A stretch of DNA of 64,000 nt from Siphonodentalium dalli (lineage: Eukaryota; Mollusca; Scaphopoda; Gadilida; Siphonodentaliidae), in NCBI GenBank assembly GCA_032622095.1, contig CP136061.1:43779797-43843796 (forward strand), in the 5' to 3' direction. The notes under the pieces were generated by a model. The model made no database searches and had not been told where the DNA came from. It saw only the letters and a list, made by a program, of their open reading frames with translations. Positions 23,940-36,638 of the stretch are shown one piece after another (the stretch's first letter is position 1; each line of letters opens with the position of its first letter). The position numbers and the translations under genes are program-made.

Positions 23940-24195
23940 TAGTACCAAATGAATTATCACGTGATGCCATCACGTGGGTAACACTTGGGTACCGAGATCG
24001 CGCTAGTGCCAAATGAATTATCACGTGATGCCATCACGTGGCTAACATTCAGGTTCCGAGAGTGGATAGTACCAACATGGTGTGGTACTATATCAATTTT
24101 TAGAACCAAATTCTTCTCAATACCTGTTGGTCTGGTACTATCAGACATATTGGCACTACCTTAGTACCTATATGGCTTATTATTTTTAAGTGTGT
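23940..24195. repeat. Palindrome-rich element end (inverted TTTTTAAGTGTG)
   Basis: Two direct copies of a unit with CCAAATGAATTATCACGTGA and GCCATCACGTGG (about 23946 and 24009) are followed by several GGTACT/AGTACC words and the end TTATTTTTAAGTGTG near 24193. Read on the minus strand this end is CACACTTAAAAATAATAAG, comparable to the CACTCTTAAAAAAATAGG end at 13424. Together they could be the two ends of one old element, or two separate relatives. Confidence 0.5.
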
Positions 24196-24199
24196 AAGA

Positions 24200-26760
24200 C
24201 GTGTGTGGATTACTTGTGCTTTTCTTGTGTAACAATATTTGAAGCGTGAGTTCTTCTTTTATGACTAGTGTTTATTGTTGTTACAAATGCGTCGTTTTTT
24301 TTTCTGCACCAAAATCTGTCATATATGTCTGCCATATATGTCCAGAGGGCTGCTTTTTAATTGCGTTATCAATGTGATTTCAAAAATATTTATTGTCCAT
24401 CAATTAGGAATACGACCAAGCCTTGTTTCTGAAAACAATGGAACATTACTGGTAGTTCGTAAAATTATGGAGCAGGATTTTACTACACCGAGCTTAACAC
24501 CTCGTCACATACAGCCACCATTGTATTAATGGAAATGTGGTTCATATCTCGGCGAGAGCACTCAGAGTATGGGATTGTCATTCTGTGTGGTATATAATTG
24601 TGCAAACTTGTATTATTTTTGCACATTTAGCATTATGTCTCTTTAAGGCTTATCAATCCATGGATGTTTTCTAGATTAATCGTGATAAGAATATAGATTT
24701 TGTCTTCAGTGTTTTAATTATTGGTCATTATTCGCTTGAGTTTTTCTCATCACAGCCTGTCTATAGATTATTCTTCTGGTGCAAGCATAAATATTCGCGA
24801 TTTTCTCACATGCTTTAATTTAAACCTATACCTATATTAAAGATGGTCAATTGTTCTCAGGAAAGTCGGCGTAATCTACAATAATTGGGTTTAATATAGC
24901 GAGATTGTTCGGTTCTTATGTTATCCGAGAATATGAACATCATCCTTATTATTACTGTCTACGTAATGGTAATTACAGCAATTTTCTTTTAATTATCACC
25001 TTCGTCTTTGCACGCGTAATTACCTGCCACACCCAATGACCGTGGTGTGACAGGGTTATGTTAGTGTATGAGAAGATGTTTATTACTTCACTGAGTCCAC
25101 TCAAGAGAGACGTTATGCAATCATTATGTACAGGCCCTTACAGACGTCGACGCGAGCGATTTAAATATATTTATTTGTCTAATTTCAATAACACATATAG
25201 GAAATAACACATACATTTGTATACAGACAATGGGATTGGAGGACAAGTGCTGACTCACTTATGAGTACCTCCTCTCCCGTTGTTATTACACTGAAACATA
25301 AATCAAGAATAATGACATTGCAACATGATTACCAAAAGCAAGTTGAACATATATACATGTACATTTCACCGGTCGTTCCCCACCCCGAGTCAGTCTTGAG
25401 TTTATATATGTATTGGAGTGGAAGTCGTGTATGTTTGAGTCAATTTGCCGGCTTGTATATATCAATAATCTCAATAGTTAGTCGATTGAATCTACTATTG
25501 TCTCACGGATGAATGATTGTACAGCTAAGAACATTTTTTCACGAAGATTAGGTCTCCAAATAGCAGAATTTTTAGTGAGTAAATATTATAGGGAAGTAAT
25601 TTGTTTAATAGGCGAATTCTTGGGATCGAATGTAGGTAACAATCAAAGAAATAATGGAAGGCGTTTTCTTCTCCGTTTCCACATGAGCAGTTTTTGGAAC
25701 TAGCGAGCGATGCGAACGACGAGAGCCAAAATATTCCCGTAGAAATTCCGTCATCCTACTTTGGGGTCGATCTTCTTGTTTGTTTTGCGTCTCAAACGTT
25801 TTGATTTCAGCCAGTTCAAAGTTCAAGTTCAAAAGCTTTATTTATAAAGTCAGGCATTTTAAATTACAAACATGAGCATTGAGCTCTTAACTGACTTGTA
25901 AAATAATGAATATGTACATAAACAGTAACGTGAATAAAACACAACCTATCTGAAAAATAAATTACATGTATATTAGCTAAAACATTGTAAAAGACGAATA
26001 AAATCTCTGAGGACAGGTAGCCCTGATCCGGACTCGATCAAAAGCGTAAGACACAAATATGTATATTATTCATATACAGCACAGTAATGTGCACAACAAG
26101 TCCATATTTCATTCCTGGATAACACGTTTTGTTCCATTCAGGGATACCAATGTAAGCCAGATGTTGGTTTATGAGTAAAAGGATTTGACAAGATGCTTGA
26201 CGAGAAACGATATGATTTAAAGTCCGACACTATCATGGCATTATGGAGGGTAAAATTACTTTGGATAAAATGTGACCTTATGCTTTACCCACCGATTGTC
26301 AACTTGACCAGTTTATATTGGCTCACACCAGATTTATCAAATATTATAAATATGTTTCCAACGCGTACGACGTAAAAAGTTACTTGTCATATCTCGTTGT
26401 GAAACTTCGTTAATATTTGTATTTATGTGCTATTGATTATGTATTTCGCCTGTATTCGGATATACATGATTATGCCTGACTACTTTTTATTCAATGTTTA
26501 CATTTCCTTGAGTAACTACAGTAGTGAGCTTGTTTCAGTTTGTTTCCTGTTTGTTTCTCTGTTTGTATGTTTATGTGTGCATGCACAATGGTCAGTTTCT
26601 TAAAGGTTCTGGCCAAAATCGGGCACTCTTGCTTTGATCTGCGTGTTTTCTTTATATATGTTTTGTTTCGATTTAGTCTACTATTCACAGTTATCTTGCT
26701 TACTCTTGCTTCAGTTTCTCTCAGTCGTGATATGGCCCAGCGGCCAATTTCGACGTTAAA
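24200..26760. other. No supported gene in about 2.5 kb
   Basis: The stretch is AT-rich without recognisable repeats or element ends. The open frames (24275-24529, 25261-25832, 26193-26375) lack known motifs and several overlap on opposite strands. Confidence 0.45.
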
Positions 26761-26767
26761 TCCTAAC

Positions 26768-27141
26768 TTAAAGGCATATTATGTACTTGTTCAGGTGCGA
26801 GAAACTGATAAGTTAGTATTCAGGTGCTATGCTATTCAGGAATGTAGCATTCTACTAACATCACCGAAAATATCAAGCAAATCGACCGTACCACTCCATA
26901 GAAAACATTGTCTGAACTACGCTAAATTGTAAATATTTACTACTCGAACCGGGACGCTTCTATCGGCGCTAAACTAATCAAACCGATTTCGCCATCGAGT
27001 GTCACTGCATTTAATTAATATATAAGAATGGCGGTGTGTGTTGTCAATTTAGATATAATATTTGTAAAAATAACTACTCTGAACAATAGTATTCTCCATT
27101 TCTATTTGATCACCCTACCGGAGTGTTTCACATCACTTTAA
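26768..27141 (-). repeat. Dispersed repeat, inverted copy of 11345-11745
   Basis: It aligns in reverse complement to 11345-11745 over its whole length with moderate divergence. It ends at TTTCACATCACTTTAA, precisely where the TTAA-flanked MITE at 27142 begins. The 130-residue frame at 26540-26932 runs across the edge of this repeat and is not supported as a gene. Confidence 0.8.
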
Positions 27142-27491
27142 CCCTTTACCCAACAAACCGGCCAAAACCGGCCAAATAAAGCTTCAACAGCCTAAAATAT
27201 CTTGGGTCTGTCTCAATAGAACCATACAAATATGGATATCATTGGAACTGGCTCATTGACCACATTGTGATGGTTATAGTTATGCCCTGTGCCAATGCAT
27301 TCTCTTGTATATGCGAGTCGACCATAGGTCGCCTCGCATATATTAGAGAATGCATTGGCCTAAAAAAAATGTTTTTTTAACACTTTTTACCATTTTTTCT
27401 TACATTCTTTAACAATTTTATAATTTTTAATGTGTTAAGCCAATGCAGAGAATGCATTGGCACAGGGCCTTTCTGTTAGGTAAAGGGTTAA
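27138..27491. mobile_element. piggyBac-like MITE with TTAA duplication
   Basis: Ends are CCCTTTACCCAAC at 27142 and GTTAGGTAAAGGG ending 27487, flanked on both sides by TTAA (27138-27141, 27488-27491). CCCTTT-type ends beside TTAA are characteristic of piggyBac elements. Inside, CCAATGCATTCTC is present in both orientations and CATATGCGAG pairs with CTCGCATATA. The 346-bp interior can thus fold into a long stem, and no transposase is encoded. Confidence 0.85.
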
Positions 27492-27546
27492 CGAACAAAC
27501 AAAATAAAAATAAATCAATACTAGCATCTTCAACTTGCAAGAAATG

Positions 27547-27611
27547 TTCTCGTCGGTAAGATATTTTCTCGTTGGTAAGATATGTTCTCGTTGGTAAGAT
27601 ATGTTCTCGTC
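27547..27611. repeat. 19-bp minisatellite, about 3.5 copies
   Basis: The unit TTCTCGTTGGTAAGATATG is repeated head to tail with single-base differences. Confidence 0.85.
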
Positions 27612-28829
27612 CGTGTACTTATGACGGTTACGATTGAAACAACTGGAGGTATGAGAAGTTAGCCAAGAGAAGCATGATTATTTCGATATCAGCCAATACG
27701 CCAAGGATTTGATAGCAAACCATATGTAATCGGGGTTCACGATTGGATGGCTAGTGGCATCTAATCGCGAGCACGGGTGGCACGTGATGTTCATAATTCC
27801 ATATCCAATAATATGTCAAATATAGCGAATTAACGAAATATGAAATATAACGAAAAAGCGATATAGGAAAATACAGCGAATTAGCGGAATAAAAAATAGA
27901 ACGAAATATAGAAATAGGAAATTAATGTTATTAACTAAATAACGGAAATATTTGAAGAAGTGTTTTAAAGAGCGTTAACCCAAACCTCCCCCAAGGGCAC
28001 CCAACCAATAGAAAATTTTACTTATATTTTACCAGAGTTGATCTATTGTGGTGTTGTAATTTCTCATACAAATCGCTGTTATTTCGTAAATGTACATTCT
28101 TTATAGAGTTATTACCCTTCAGGTTAAATATGATAGTCAATCGAAACCACGCGTGCCTCCCGTGGTCGCGATTGTATGCCAATAGCCATCTCATCGTGAA
28201 CCCCGATTTGTTATATTTTGGTAGTCAAGCGTGTGCGTATTAGGTGTCGATAAGTATGTTGGCGTTCCGCTAGAAACGATACAATCAGCCATTGTACGTA
28301 CTTTCATATACGTTCGAACAATATACATTATGACGAGATGACAGTGTCAGTTCGAAGCAATGTGTAGATGGGACTGTGTTAACCATACAATATGGGTCAC
28401 TCTGAGCTCAAGTAGAGCCTTGTCTACTCTACATGTGTTAAGTATGTGGGCACGAGAACCTGAGCGCCCTTGTAAAACATTTTGAAATAAATTTCTATAT
28501 TTTCTTAAGATGAAGCGAAGCTCACCAGAGCATATTGTATATGGCGAGCCGGGTAAAACACCACTGTTCATATATAAGTCAAGATGCGTTTAAGCTATCG
28601 GAGTAAGTTACTAGAAAAGAAATGTTCATTGGTAGCCTATATAATGCGTAGTCTGATTTCTAATTTGAACGGCACTGAGGCTTTAGGTGGAAAGGAATTT
28701 AGATGGGTAAAAACAAAAATCTTAATTCCACTGGGTGTTTCAAACTTCTAATTAGACAAGAACAGTTAACAACCACCCAAATCTAACGTGTTATATAGTA
28801 CTGCACATTCTAGAATTTTATAGCAACAA
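27612..28829. other. No supported gene
   Basis: This is AT-rich sequence with a low-complexity block at 27830-27960 (GCGAATTA, GAAATATA words). A CCACGCGTGCCTCCCGTGG hairpin-like word at 28147 is partly matched by GAGCACGGGTGGCACGTG at 27769. Confidence 0.4.
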
Positions 28830-29215
28830 TAAAGAGCAACCCAAACTTGATACTTATCCGAGATTCATTTCAACCTGACACGGTATCTTCTGAAACTCCG
28901 CTCTAGTAATCACTGCCTCCCAGTTAAGAAACAGTGAGAAGAAAACGGGACGGGACGAGATATAGAACATATAATTTATATCAAGGCGCTATTGGTGATG
29001 AATTCCACTTTCTTAGTTAATGTTCCAAACTTCGTGATCTTAAGACTAAATATATACCGGAATATTACTGGAATCAATTGATAACAGAAAAATGTTACAA
29101 TCTTTTGAAAAATTATAGTTCCAATTTAAATTTGCCTTTTCATGTTGACAAAATTGTTCAACGATCTTGGCCATCCATGTTAATCCCACAGTCAACACTA
29201 AATAACACAACACAA
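28830..29215 (+). pseudogene. Retrotransposon C-terminal zinc-type tail, degenerate
   Basis: One frame reads LTRYLLKLRSSNHCLPV, and after a stop ENGTGRDIE. A later in-frame stretch reads IGDEFHFLS, stop, CSKLRDLKTKYIPEYYWN and then EKCYNLLKN. This follows the usual tail of many invertebrate non-LTR polyproteins: LTKFRTSNH.LPIE.GR, then C..C....GDEFHFL..C....LR.KYI...Y. At least two in-frame stops (TGA near 28937, TAA near 29016) and loss of the first Cys pair mark it as dead. The 78-residue frame at 29078-29314 is the 3' continuation. Confidence 0.6.
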
Positions 29216-29314
29216 ATTGAATATAGAAATTATATTCTAATACGATCGATCAATATCATTGCGCTAAGTTCTTACGTCACTGCGCGTGCCAATAATACAA
29301 GTGTGTATTACTAA

Positions 29315-30442
29315 CACATATGAGGCCGGGTTATGGTGCTAATTATGTTGTCAAAGTATTTAACGTATTTGTACAATTATTGTGAGTCATCTCGTAATCG
29401 TAGTGGGTGTAACATAGGTGATTATAACTTCATGATTCAAATTTAATCACAACAACTCAAAAACGCTCTTCGATATGCACTCCACAACTTGAAGACCAAA
29501 TAAAGACGCATGCAGACGAGCTAGAGACGGTTGAGAGAATTGGTTTTATCGGGATACGTGTAACCATGTTATAATGTTAGCATTTATATGACATTCGTGG
29601 CTCCTACCATGTTTCTCCCGTCGCATTGCACAATAAAACTCCAGTTTTATGTTTCATAAAATTCATAAAACTGTCACAATTGTCGGCCATCTGGGAAACT
29701 TTCATCAGAATTTTTTTCCCGCGAACAATTCCCAGTAGGGTAATCAATGTCTCTCTTTCAGTTGCGATACTTTCATGGCGCCGGAAAGGACATTAGTTAA
29801 TTCCAATGCAAGTAGCGAAACCGTTCGATGTCAGATCGATAGTCGCACAGAGCATGTCATTGAAATCCTGATTGAAACTTCAGTTTTAGTGTTTCACATT
29901 GCACAGCACAGTGATGATTGGCATTCCGTGGTTATGTCGAAAACGTCTTCTCAGTGTCGAAGAAATTCTAATGGTATTGGTATGTTGTCGATTGTCAGGC
30001 GGACAAGGGGTACGTTCAGACAGCTGGCAAATTGTTCATGAAATTAGTCATATGCGGATTTTTGTTGCGCAATGTTGGGTCCGAATGCGTTAAGGATGAT
30101 TGCTAAAAATGGACCCATATGATATAATTATCTTTTTTCTGTGATGTGTCTTCACCGTCAAATGCTTATTCTAATGCACTTGCTGCAATATACACCCTGA
30201 AACATTAAAGATTGCGGGGGGGGGGGGGTAAATAATCAATAAACTGTCGCAAAGTTTAGTTCGTTTACCGCTCCAATGCTAGATTTTCATTGACACTGTA
30301 GTCTCGTCCCTAGCCCATCCAGCTCCGCTCACTGCCCCGTTCCTCTCCACGACAGCACGCTTATGTAGCTGACTTCCGTTACAGCTGGTTGCTATATAAA
30401 TAAAACAGCTGAGTATAGCTGTTGTCGAAATCAGTATACACA
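29315..30442. other. No supported gene; G-tract near 30215
   Basis: Frames at 29775-30093 overlap in two phases without a known motif. A 13-base run of G occurs at about 30216-30228. Confidence 0.45.
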
Positions 30443-30450
30443 TAATTGTT

Positions 30451-30750
30451 GGGATCTACTAAAAGACGGGACGGGACGCTTTTCCGGGACGGGACGGAAC
30501 GATTTGTCTAAAAGACGGGACGGGACGGAACGAATATTTAAAAGTCATTTTATTCGGAAATGAAAGAGTTTAGAGCCACAAACATGGTCTCAAATTGTTT
30601 ATTGGTATCTACTCTATACGAATGTGATGCTTTCCCGATAAAATTGAGCGTATGCTGAACGGTGAGCGTTCGAATAACGAAGCGTCGAAATTAGGGAAAT
30701 TTATCACTTCTGGGGCGATAATCTAAACACTAAAAGTCATATTTCGTTTA
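30451..30750 (+). repeat. Left terminal segment of the foldback element
   Basis: This 300-bp non-repeated end carries three GACGGGACGGGACG blocks in its first 85 bp. It is matched in reverse complement by 36639-36938, where I see only two or three substitutions (for example at 30632 and 30715). The outermost GC-rich blocks contrast with the AT-rich remainder and are candidate transposase-binding sites. Confidence 0.93.
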
Positions 30751-31988
30751 CATTTTCATGTTTGGGTGACGGATTATTGCAGAAAATGTTTGTCTAATAT
30801 ATACTAAATAGTAAAATAGAAGTTTGAACTTGTTTTCTGCTGATAAAAGTAGTGTTTTTATCGACGGGACGATGACATCCGCATTCTTGAAAAATCTCCA
30901 TTCCGCCGAACGAAAATCTTCGAAAATCTTAACAGAAAAACTAGCATTATGTTCACATTTTCATGTTTGGGTGACGGATTTTTGCAGAAAATGCTAGTCT
31001 AATATATACTAAATAGTAAAATAGAAGTTTGAACTTGTTTTCTGATGGTAAAAGTAGTGTTTTTATCGACGGGACGATGACACCTCCATTCTTGAAAAAT
31101 CTCCATTCCGCCGAACGAAAATCTTCGAAAATCTTAACAGAAAAACTAGCATTATGTTCACATTTTCATGTTTGGGTGACGCATTTTTGCAGAAAATGTT
31201 AGTCTAATATATACTAAATAGTAAAATAGAAGTTTGAACTTGTTTTCTGATGGTAAAAGTAGTGTTTTTATCGACGGGACGATGACATCCGCATTCTTGA
31301 AAAATCTGCATTCCGCCGAACGAAAATCGTCGAAAATCTTAACAGAAAAACTAGCATTATGTTCACATTTTCATGTTTGGGTGACGGATTTTTGCAGAAA
31401 ATGCTAGTCTAATATATACTAAATAGTAAAATAGAAGTTTGAACTTGTTTTCTGATGGTAAAAGTAGTGTTTTTATCGACGGGACGATGACACCTCCATT
31501 CTTGAAAAATCTGCATTCCGCCGAACGAAAATCTTCGAAAATCTTAACAGAAAAACTAGCATTATGTTCACATTTTCATGTTTGGGTGACGGATTTTTGC
31601 AGAAAATGCTAGTCTAATATATACTAAATAGTAAAATAGAAGTTTGAACTTGTTTTCTGATGGTAAAAGTAGTGTTTTTGTCGACGGGACGTTGACACCT
31701 CCATTCTTGAAAAATCTCCAATCCGCCGAACGAAAATCTTAACAGAAAAACTAGTATTATGTTCACATTTTCATGTTTGGGTGACGGATTTTTGCAGAAA
31801 ATGCTAGTCTAATATATAGTAAATAGTAAAATAGAAGTTTGAACTTGTTTTCTGATGATAAAAGTAGTGTTTTTGTCGACGGGACGTTGACACCTCCATT
31901 CTTGAAAAATCTGCATTCCGCCGAACGAAAATCTTCGAAAATCTTAACAGAAAAACTAGCATTATGTTCACATTTTCATGTTTGGGTG
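30751..31988 (+). repeat. Left array: six full 205-bp units and a partial
   Basis: CATTTTCATGTTTGGGTGACG recurs at 30751, 30956, 31161, 31366, 31571, 31766 and 31971, a spacing of 205 except 195 between 31571 and 31766. The short unit lacks one ten-base CGAAAATCTT step. The array stops inside a unit at GGGTGA, where the orientation flips. Small open frames here (31804-32161) are repeat by-products. Confidence 0.95.
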
Positions 31989-34900
31989 AAGATTTTCGTT
32001 CGGCGGAATGGAGATTTTTCAAGAATGGAGGTGTCATCGTCCCGTCGATAAAAACACTACTTTTATCAGCAGAAAACAAGTTCAAACTTCTATTTTACTA
32101 TTTAGTATATATTAGACTAGCATTTTCTGCAAAAATCCGTCACCCAAACATGAAAATGTGAACATAATGCTAGTTTTTCTGTTAAGATTTTCGAAGATTT
32201 TCGTTCGGCGGAATGGAGATTTTTCAAGAATGGAGGTGTCATCGTCCCGTCGATAAAAACACTACTTTTATCAGCAGAAAACAAGTTCAAACTTCTATTT
32301 TACTATTTAGTATATATTATACTAGCATTTTCTGCAAAAATCCGTCACCCAAACATGAAAATGTGAACATAATGCTAGTTTTTCTGTTAAGATTTTCGTT
32401 CGGCGGAATGCCGATTTTTCAAGAATGGAGGTGTCATCGTCCCGTCGATAAAAACACTACTTTTACCATCAGAAAACAAGTTCAAACTTCTATTTTACTA
32501 TTTAGTATATATTAGACTAGCATTTTCTGCAAAAATCCGTCACCCAAACATGAAAATGTGAACATAATGCTAGTTTTTCTGTTAAGATTTTCGAAGATTT
32601 TCGTTCGACGGAATGCAGATTTTTCAAGAATGGAGGTGACATCGTCCCGTCGATAAAAACACCACTTTTACCATCAGAAAACAAGTTCAAACTTCTATTT
32701 TACTATTTAGTATATATTAGACTAGCATTTTCTGCAAAAATCCGTCACCCAAGCATGAAAATGTGAACATAATGCTAGTTTTTCTGTTAAGATTTTCGAA
32801 GATTTTCGTTCGGCGGAATGCAGATTTTTCAAGAATGGAGGTGTCATCGTCCCGTCGATAAAAACACCACTTTTACCATCAGAAAACAAGTTCAAACTTC
32901 TATTTTACTATTTAGTATATATTAGACTAGCATTTTCTGCAAAAATCCGTCACCCAAACATGAAAATGTGAACATAATGCTAGTTTTTCTGTTAAGATTT
33001 TCGAAGATTTTCGTTCGGCGGAATGCAGATTTTTCAAGAATGCGGATGTCATCGTCCCGTCAATAAAAACACCACTTTTACCATCAGAAAACAAGTTCAA
33101 ACTTCTATTTTACTATTTAGTATATATTAGACTAGCATTTTCTGCAAAAATCCGTCACCCAAACATGAAAATGTGAACATAATGCTAGTTTTTCTGTTAA
33201 GATTGTCGACGATTTTCGTTCGGCGGAATGGAGATTTTTCAAGAATGGAGGTGTCATCGTCCCGTCGATAAAAACACTACTTTTACCATCAGAAAACAAG
33301 TTCAAACTTCTATTTTACTATTTAGTATATATTAGACTAGCATTTTCTGCAAAAATCCGTCACCCAAGCATGAAAATGTGAACATAATGCTAGTTTTTCT
33401 GTTAAGATTTTCGAAGATTTTCGTTCGGCGGAATGGAGATTTTTCAAGAATGGAGGTGTCATCGTCCCGTCGATAAAAACACTACTTTTATCAGCATAAA
33501 ACAAGTTCAAACTTCTATTTTACTATTTAGTATATATTAGACTAGCATTTTCTGCAAAAATCCGTCACCCAAACATGAAAATGTGAACATAATGCTAGTT
33601 TTTCTGTTAAGATTTTCGAAGATTTTCGTTCGACGGAATGCAGATTTTTCAAGAATGGAGGTGACATCGTCCCGTCGATAAAAACACCACTTTTACCATC
33701 AGAAAACAAGTTCAAACTTCTATTTTACTATTTAGTATATATTAGACTAGCATTTTCTGCAAAAATCCGTCACCCAAACATGAAAATGTGAACATAATGC
33801 TAGTTTTTCTGTTAAGATTTTCGAAGATTTTCGTTCGGCGGAATGCAGATTTTTCAAGAATGGAGGTGTCATCGTCCCGTCAATAAAAACACCACTTTTA
33901 CCATCAGAAAACAAGTTCAAACTTCTATTTTACTATTTAGTATATATTAGACTAGCATTTTCTGCAAAAATCCGTCACCCAAACATGAAAATGTGAACAT
34001 AATGCTAGTTTTTCTGTTAAGATTTTCGAAGATTTTCGTTCGACGGAATGGAGATTTTTCAAGAATGGAGGTGTCATCGTCCCGTCGATAAAAACACTAC
34101 TTTTATCAGCAGAAAACAAGTTCAAACTTCTATTTTACTATTTAGTATATATTAGACTAGCATTTTCTGCAAAAATCCGTCACCCAAACATGAAAATGTG
34201 AACATAATGCTAGTTTTTCTGTTAAGATTTTCGACGATTTTCGTTCGGCGGAATGCAGATTTTTCAAGAATGCGGATGTCATCGTCCCGTCGATAAAAAC
34301 ACTACTTTTACCATCAGAAAACAAGTTCAAACTTCTATTTTACTATTTAGTATATATTAGACTAGCATTTTCTGCAAAAATCCGTCACCCAAACATGAAA
34401 ATGTGAACATAATGCTAGTTTTTCTGTTAAGATTTTCGAAGATTTTCGTTCGGCGGAATGCAGATTTTTCAAGAATGGAGGTGTCAACGTCCCGTCGACA
34501 AAAACACTACTTTTATCATCAGAAAACAAGTTCAAACTTCTATTTTACTATTTACTATATATTAGACTAGCATTTTCTGCAAAAATCCGTCACCCAAACA
34601 TGAAAATGTGAACATAATACTAGTTTTTCTGTTAAGATTTTCGTTCGGCGGATTGGAGATTTTTCAAGAATGGAGGTGTCAACGTCCCGTCGACAAAAAC
34701 ACTACTTTTACCATCAGAAAACGAGTTCAAACTTCTATTTTACTATTTAGTATATATTAGACTAGCATTTTCTGCAAAAATCCGTCACCCAAACATGAAA
34801 ATGTGAACATAATGCTAGTTTTTCTGTTAAGATTTTCGAAGATTTTCGTTCGGCGGAATGGAGATTTTTCAAGAATGGAGGTGTCATCGTCCCGTCGATA

Positions 34901-36638
34901 AAAACACTACTTTTACCATCAGAAAACAAGTTCAAACTTCTATTTTACTATTTAGTATATATTAGACTAGCATTTTCTGCAAAAATCCGTCACCCAAACA
35001 TGAAAATGTGAACATAATGCTAGTTTTTCTGTTAAGATTTTCGACGATTTTCGTTCGGCGGAATGCAGATTTTTCAAGAATGCGGATGTCATCGTCCCGT
35101 CGATAAAAACACTACTTTTACCATCAGAAAACAAGTTCAAACTTCTATTTTACTATTTAGTATATATTAGACTAACATTTTCTGTAAAAATCCGTCACCC
35201 AAACATGAAAATGTGAACATAATGCTAGTTTTTCTGTTAAGATTTTCGAAGATTTTCGTTCGGCGGAATGGAGATTTTTCAAGAATGGAGGTGTCATCGT
35301 CCCGTCGATAAAAACACTACTTTTACCATCAGAAAACAAGTTCAAACTTCTATTTTACTATTTAGTATATATTAGACTAGCATTTTCTGCAAAAATCCGT
35401 CACCCAAACATGAAAATGTGAACATAATGCTAGTTTTTCTGTTAAGATTTTCGAAGATTTTCGTTCGGCGGAATGCAGATTTTTCAAGAATGGAGGTGTC
35501 AACGTCCCGTCGACAAAAACACTACTTTTATCATCAGAAAACAAGTTCAAACTTCTATTTTACTATTTACTATATATTAGACTAGCATTTTCTGCAAAAA
35601 TCCGTCACCCAAACATGAAAATGTGAACATAATACTAGTTTTTCTGTTAAGATTTTCGTTCGGCGGATTGGAGATTTTTCAAGAATGGAGGTGTCAACGT
35701 CCCGTCGACAAAAACACTACTTTTACCATCAGAAAACAAGTTCAAACTTCTATTTTACTATTTAGTATATATTAGACTAGCATTTTCTGCAAAAATCCGT
35801 CACCCTAACATGAAAATGTGAACATAATGCTAGTTTTTCTGTTAAGATTTTCGAAGATTTTCGTTCGGCGGAATGCAGATTTTTCAAGAATGGAGGTGTC
35901 ATCGTCCCGTCGATAAAAACACTACTTTTACCATCAGAAAACAAGTTCAAACTTCTATTTTACTATTTAGTATATATTAGACTAGCATTTTCTGCAAAAA
36001 TCCGTCACCCAAACATGAAAATGTGAACATAATGCTAGTTTTTCTGTTAAGATTTTCGACGATTTTCGTTCGGCGGAATGCAGATTTTTCAAGAATGCGG
36101 ATGTCATCGTCCCGTCGATAAAAACACTACTTTTACCATCAGAAAACAAGTTCAAACTTCTATTTTACTATTTAGTATATATTAGACTAACATTTTCTGC
36201 AAAAATCCGTCACCCAAACATGAAAATGTGAACATAATGCTAGTTTTTCTGTTAAGATTTTCGAAGATTTTCGTTCGGCGGAATGGAGATTTTTCAAGAA
36301 TGGAGGTGTCATCGTCCCGTCGATAAAAACACTACTTTTACCATCAGAAAACAAGTTCAAACTTCTATTTTACTATTTAGTATATATTAGACTAGCATTT
36401 TCTGCAAAAATCCGTCACCCAAACATGAAAATGTGAACATAATGCTAGTTTTTCTGTTAAGATTTTCGAAGATTTTCGTTCGGCGGAATGGAGATTTTTC
36501 AAGAATGCGGATGTCATCGTCCCGTCGATAAAAACACTACTTTTATCAGCAGAAAACAAGTTCAAACTTCTATTTTACTATTTAGTATATATTAGACAAA
36601 CATTTTCTGCAATAATCCGTCACCCAAACATGAAAATG
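31989..36638 (-). repeat. Right array: 23 inverted 205-bp units
   Basis: On the plus strand CACCCAAACATGAAAATG recurs 23 times from 32141 to 36621. Spacing is 205 bp except three 195-bp intervals (32346-32541, 34591-34786, 35606-35801). Between 34.4 and 36.2 kb the same sequence of variants repeats with a period of 1,015 bp (four 205 plus one 195), so a higher-order unit has been duplicated. The frame at 32213-32515 is a repeat by-product. Confidence 0.95.

Noticed and set aside
26540-26932. 130-residue plus-strand frame
   Set aside because: It crosses the boundary of a dispersed repeat and is antisense to most of it; the partner repeat at 11.3 kb does not keep the frame.
31804-32515. Several 65-100 residue frames inside the foldback array
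   Set aside because: They repeat the same words (FLKN, SAERKSS, HENVNIM) because of the tandem units and are interrupted in most units.
30751-36638. Regular 205-bp array considered as a CRISPR
   Set aside because: Whole units are near-identical, with no short repeat alternating with unique spacers. The array inverts and sits inside a transposon of a eukaryotic genome.
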